Assembly: GCA_964496245.1 (NCBI GenBank)
Contig: CAZBZG010000139.1
Span: 1 to 11,661, forward strand
Direction: 5' to 3'
Length of the DNA: 11,661 bases
From: CAZBZG01 sp964496245
GTDB taxonomy: Bacteria; Planctomycetota; SZUA-567
Notes under the pieces: generated by a model
Told to the model about the DNA's origin: nothing
Databases searched by the model: none
What the model saw: the letters and a program-made list of their open reading frames with translations, nothing else
In this document: positions 7,840 through 11,661 of the stretch, piece after piece
Layout of the letters: every line of letters begins with the position of its first letter
How positions within the stretch are numbered: the stretch's first letter is position 1
Made by a program: the position numbers and the translations under genes

Positions 7840-9962
7840 GCGCGGTCCTCCTGCCGGTGGGCCTGCCATGCGCCCAAAAGGGCTTCGGCCAGAAACGCCA
7901 CTGCGACCAGCCAGAAGAGCAGGGGGAAGAGCTCCCGCTCTCGTACGAAGTGCCGGTCCAGTTCGTCGAAAACGAGGCGGTGGCTGCGCGTCGTGCCGAA
8001 GAGGTTGGCGTGTTCGGCCGCAGAAAGCGGCGTCAGGTCGGACTCGCCCAGCACGGGATTCACGCAGAGCCAGCGGTGCCGGCTTCCCTGCCGCGCCGGG
8101 TGGGTCACCTTGTAGTGGCCGGCGCGCACGAGCCCCTCCACTTTGAGCGTGGACCGGTCGGCGCGCAGGGGAACCCTGCGTTGGAGCGGCCCGGCCAGGT
8201 GGACGGGACCCTGGAGATTTTGGAATTCCGGCACGCGCATGTAGTGCGCGTCGCCTGCCCGGAGCACGTCGGGCGCGGGGTTCCGCTCCTGGCTGCCGAC
8301 CGCGGACAGTAGTTCCTGCACCATGGGTACGAAGCACACGGTGCGCGGGAGCGAGGTGTCCGCGAGGTTGTAGCTGAAGGTCTGCAAATACACGCGGCCC
8401 CGTCCCATCGACCGCACCGCACCGAGCCAGTCGCCGTCCGTGGTGCGCAAAGCGCAGGCAGCCTGGCCCTTGCCGAGCAGGCGGAAATAGGCCGTGAAGA
8501 GGACTTCGTCTACATCCCCCCATTCGCCGCGCACGAGCGGCAGGAAGAGTTCGGCGCCCAGGACCGCCTCGCGTGTGTCGATGGCCGCCGGTTGCTCCGC
8601 TTCGACGAGTCCACCCAGGCGCAGCCCGCCGAGCAAGGGGGCGAAGCTCTCGTTGAAGCGCCGCGGACTGACGTCGCGTTCCGGTATCAGGATCAGCCCG
8701 CCGCCGTTCTGCACAAAGGCTGCGAGATCCTGGACCGCCTCTTCGGGAAGACGGTCCACCCCGTAGAGCACCACCGTGCTGCAGAGGGCGAGGCCCGCGT
8801 CACCGCCCTGGAGCCGGAGCGGTGTGATCTGCTTGAGCCGGATCTGGGTGCCGCCGGCCAGGCCCAGTTCCTGGCCCGGATTGACGGCGTAGCGGAAGAG
8901 CGCGCGGCCTTGGTGGGTCGTGCGGCCTTCCTCTTCCTCGCCCCCGACTGCGGACGCCACCAGAAGAATCTGACGGCGCTCGCGCAGGCGCATGGGCAGG
9001 CGGAAGGCGTTGTCGGCTTCGAGCGGGTCTTCGCCGAGCACGGCCGCGCAGGCGGCGTCAGCCGGACTCTGGAATCTGTGAACGAGGTCGATCTGGGCCG
9101 ACTGGCCGGGCGCCAGGGTGAGCGTGCGCCGCTCTCCAGCCGCCTCCTCCTCCTGGAAGGTCACGGCCACGTCCGCTGTTTCGGCCGAGAAGCTCGTCAC
9201 GCGCGCGGTCAGCTTGGCGCTCGTTCCCAGATACGCCCGCTGGGGCAGAAAGGCGCCGTCGGTCACAGCCAGGTTGGCGGCTGCGGGCAGGGTTTCGCCC
9301 ACGAAGAGGAGATCGGTCTGCAGGTCGGCGAGACGCGTGCGCACCTCCTCGTCTGCCAGGTGGGACGCATACCCGGCGCGCTGGTGATCGGAGAAGACCA
9401 GGACCGCGCGGTTGACGGCCGTGCGGCTCTGCATCAGGTCCAGGGCCCGCTGGATGGCCGGGTAGAGGGCGCGGCTGCCGCTCTCGCTCGGCGCACACGG
9501 CTCGAGGGCCCCCAGAAGCTTGACGCGATCGCGCAGGAATCCGGTCTCCAGCTGGATCCGGTCGGCCGCGACCATGAGGCAGAACTCGTCCTTGGGGCCC
9601 ATGTTTTGGATCAGTTCGGTCAGGTGGCGCTTGTGCTGCTCGAAAGGCGTGGTGCCGCTCTCGGTGCGGCGCTGCGTGCTCATGGAGTTGTCGAGAATCA
9701 GGACCAGGGAGCGCGGTCCGGCGTCCGGACTCGTGAGGGTGAAGCGAACCATGAGAAGCACGAACAGCACGAGCAAGAGCAGGCGCAGAAGGAGCTGGAG
9801 GAGATCGCGCGGCACGGGCGCAAAGGCGTTGGAGACATCCTGCCGTTCGAGAAAGCGCAGGGTGGCCAGGGGCTGGGGCCGGAGGCGCTGGCGCTGGATG
9901 AGGTGGATGATGATCGGTCCGGCCACGCCCAGCAGGCCGAGCAGCATCAGCGGGTTCAGCAT
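7836..9962 (-). CDS. BatA-like membrane protein with VWA domain
   Basis: This 708-residue protein is predicted to sit in the cytoplasmic membrane with its bulk outside the cytoplasm. Residues 1-75 match the BatA N-terminal module: a first helix at about 2-22 (PLMLLGLLGVAGPIIIHLI), the conserved QRQRLRPQPLATLRFLER linker, and a second helix at about 55-75. The VWA domain follows, with the metal-site motif DNSMS at 91-95 and an acidic residue at D192 (VFSDH). The usual MIDAS threonine position reads SGSRALY (161-167), so that ligand may be altered. Residues about 230-330 look like a beta-sandwich. Residues about 395-430 (VVLYGVDRLP, QNGGGLILIPERD) resemble the GATase-like domain found in large VWA proteins. 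A C-terminal helix (LLFWLVAVAFLAEALLGAW) ends the protein. The start is well supported by AGGAG 7 nt upstream. It overlaps its upstream neighbour by 7 nt and its downstream neighbour by 4 nt (ATGA). Confidence 0.93.
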   Translation of the reverse strand: MLNPLMLLGLLGVAGPIIIHLIQRQRLRPQPLATLRFLERQDVSNAFAPVPRDLLQLLLRLLLLVLFVLLMVRFTLTSPDAGPRSLVLILDNSMSTQRRTESGTTPFEQHKRHLTELIQNMGPKDEFCLMVAADRIQLETGFLRDRVKLLGALEPCAPSESGSRALYPAIQRALDLMQSRTAVNRAVLVFSDHQRAGYASHLADEEVRTRLADLQTDLLFVGETLPAAANLAVTDGAFLPQRAYLGTSAKLTARVTSFSAETADVAVTFQEEEAAGERRTLTLAPGQSAQIDLVHRFQSPADAACAAVLGEDPLEADNAFRLPMRLRERRQILLVASAVGGEEEEGRTTHQGRALFRYAVNPGQELGLAGGTQIRLKQITPLRLQGGDAGLALCSTVVLYGVDRLPEEAVQDLAAFVQNGGGLILIPERDVSPRRFNESFAPLLGGLRLGGLVEAEQPAAIDTREAVLGAELFLPLVRGEWGDVDEVLFTAYFRLLGKGQAACALRTTDGDWLGAVRSMGRGRVYLQTFSYNLADTSLPRTVCFVPMVQELLSAVGSQERNPAPDVLRAGDAHYMRVPEFQNLQGPVHLAGPLQRRVPLRADRSTLKVEGLVRAGHYKVTHPARQGSRHRWLCVNPVLGESDLTPLSAAEHANLFGTTRSHRLVFDELDRHFVRERELFPLLFWLVAVAFLAEALLGAWQAHRQEDRA
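7847..7852 (-). promoter_or_regulatory. Ribosome binding site of the VWA/GATase-like gene
   Basis: A perfect AGGAGG lies 7 nt before ATG 7839, inside the end of the BatA-like gene. It decides against the much longer in-frame extension to 8523. Confidence 0.85.
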
Positions 9963-10873
9963 GGAGCCGCTCCTGGGAGCACCCGGCGCAGAAAGTAGGA
10001 TGAAAGCAGCTTGGTCAGGTCCTCCCCGTTGTGGAGGCGCAGGTAGTCCACCCGCGTTCTCTTGCAGAAATCCTCGAGTTCGGCCAGATGCGCGTGCAGC
10101 CGTTCGAGATAGCCTTCGCGCAGGCGGACCGGATCCCCCACGATCCGGGCGCCCGACTCGGGATGGCGAAATTCCGAGAGGCGATCGTAGGGAAAGTCCA
10201 GCTCGTCGCGGTCCAGGATCTGGAGAAGCGCCACATCGTGTTCCCGCACCCGCAGCCCTTTGAGCGCGTCGAAGAGCGGCGGCAGGTCGTCCAACGCATC
10301 GGTGATGAGGAATACGAGTGCGCGCTTTCCGAGGGTGCGGATGGATTCCTGGACGAGTTCGCCCAGCCGCCCTCCGCCGCGGCCCGGCGGGCGGACGAGA
10401 TGCTGGTAGAGCAGCATCAGATGGTTCAGTCCCTGTGCGGGCGGGATGCGTTCCTCGATGGTTTCGCCCAGGCAGTGGAGGCCGGGGCTGTCCTGCTGGG
10501 TGACGGCCATCATGGCGATGGCGCCCGCGATCACGGACCCGAGGTCCAGCTTGGACGGAAGGCCCTCGGGCGGCGGCACGCGCATGGAGGCGGAGGTGTC
10601 CAGCAAGAGGTACACCCGCATGTTCGCTTCCATGAGGTGGCGTTTCACGAAGAAGCGGTTGGTGCGGGCGTAGACCCGCCAGTCGATGCTGCGGATCTCG
10701 TCCCCGCGGCGGTAGCTGCGGTGCTCCACGAATTCGGTGGACGCCCCGAAGTCTTTGGTGCGGTGCCGGTTGGCGTACAGGCCACGCACGAGCATGCGGC
10801 TCTTGAGCTCAATGCTCTTGAGGCGCTGGAGCAGACGGGGATCGACCTGCAGTTGTTGGGCGCTGGCGGTCAT
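9956..10873 (-). CDS. DUF58 domain protein with VWA-like fold
   Basis: This 305-residue protein has no evident signal peptide or membrane helix and is probably cytoplasmic, as expected for the DUF58 partner of MoxR. The diagnostic DUF58 stretch runs from about residue 40 to 90 (STEFVEHRSYRRGDEIRSID, then W, AR and the VKRH segment). It leads into the VWA metal-site motif DTSAS at 92-96. A second acidic residue sits at D192 in the LITDALDD strand. The usual MIDAS threonine is not obvious: the corresponding loop near 148-150 reads GLN. I chose ATG 10873 (MTASAQQLQ) because conserved sequence starts soon after it and upstream in-frame sequence overlaps moxR out of phase. No Shine-Dalgarno sequence precedes this ATG; a GTG nine codons upstream (10900) is the only near alternative. 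The stop TGA overlaps the next gene's ATG in the string ATGCTGA. Confidence 0.93.
   Translation of the reverse strand: MTASAQQLQVDPRLLQRLKSIELKSRMLVRGLYANRHRTKDFGASTEFVEHRSYRRGDEIRSIDWRVYARTNRFFVKRHLMEANMRVYLLLDTSASMRVPPPEGLPSKLDLGSVIAGAIAMMAVTQQDSPGLHCLGETIEERIPPAQGLNHLMLLYQHLVRPPGRGGGRLGELVQESIRTLGKRALVFLITDALDDLPPLFDALKGLRVREHDVALLQILDRDELDFPYDRLSEFRHPESGARIVGDPVRLREGYLERLHAHLAELEDFCKRTRVDYLRLHNGEDLTKLLSSYFLRRVLPGAAPC
9970..9974 (-). promoter_or_regulatory. Ribosome binding site of the BatA-like gene
   Basis: AGGAG lies 7 nt before ATG 9962, inside the end of the DUF58 gene. The same spacing is seen at the other two strong sites in this operon. Confidence 0.75.
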
Positions 10874-10902
10874 GGGCGGTTCACGTGCGACACGTTCCAC
10901 GG

Positions 10903-11661
<759 letters not shown>

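Noticed and set aside
7840..8523. N-terminal extension of the VWA/GATase-like gene
   Set aside because: The extension is Arg/Gly/Pro-rich, lies entirely within the BatA-like coding region in another frame, and ATG 7839 has a strong binding site and begins a sensible membrane protein.

Overview
The window is a high-GC bacterial segment in which every gene I can support lies on the minus strand, so it is best read from right to left. It looks like one head-to-tail operon of six genes that covers almost the whole window. The order, from upstream (right) to downstream (left), is: a MoxR-type AAA+ ATPase cut by the right edge, a DUF58/VWA protein, two large membrane-anchored VWA proteins, a three-helix membrane protein resembling DUF4175-type proteins, and a very large secreted protein with a glycoside-hydrolase-like (GH42-like) core that runs off the left edge. 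The organism cannot be named from this sequence. The gene order, large VWA membrane proteins and big secreted carbohydrate-active-like protein suggest the Planctomycetota/Verrucomicrobiota/Lentisphaerota group, but this is inference. A ten-N gap suggests a draft or metagenomic assembly.

Layout: moxR 10903 to beyond 11661; DUF58 gene 9956-10873; BatA-like gene 7836-9962; VWA/GATase-like gene 5584-7839; DUF4175-like gene 3758-5558 (crossing the N gap at 3786-3795); secreted GH-like gene from below 1 to 3761. Junctions are tight: 29 nt, a 7-nt overlap, a 4-nt ATGA overlap, 25 nt, and, if the N gap is collapsed, another 4-nt ATGA overlap. All visible stops are TGA. Three starts have a clear Shine-Dalgarno sequence with a 7-nt spacer. 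No intergenic stretch exceeds 30 nt, and I see no promoter, terminator, RNA gene, mobile element or CRISPR array.

How the genes may work together: MoxR ATPases with DUF58 and VWA partners are known as chaperone-like systems that act on envelope or metal-containing proteins. Here a cytoplasmic ATPase and DUF58 protein would sit next to three membrane proteins with large extracytoplasmic domains. The last gene encodes a secreted protein that could be a client, or could simply share the transcript. The most useful observations are that the assembly gap appears to be an artefact that hides a normal ATGA gene junction, and that the MoxR/VWA operon is coupled to a GH42-like protein whose catalytic nucleophile is not apparent.
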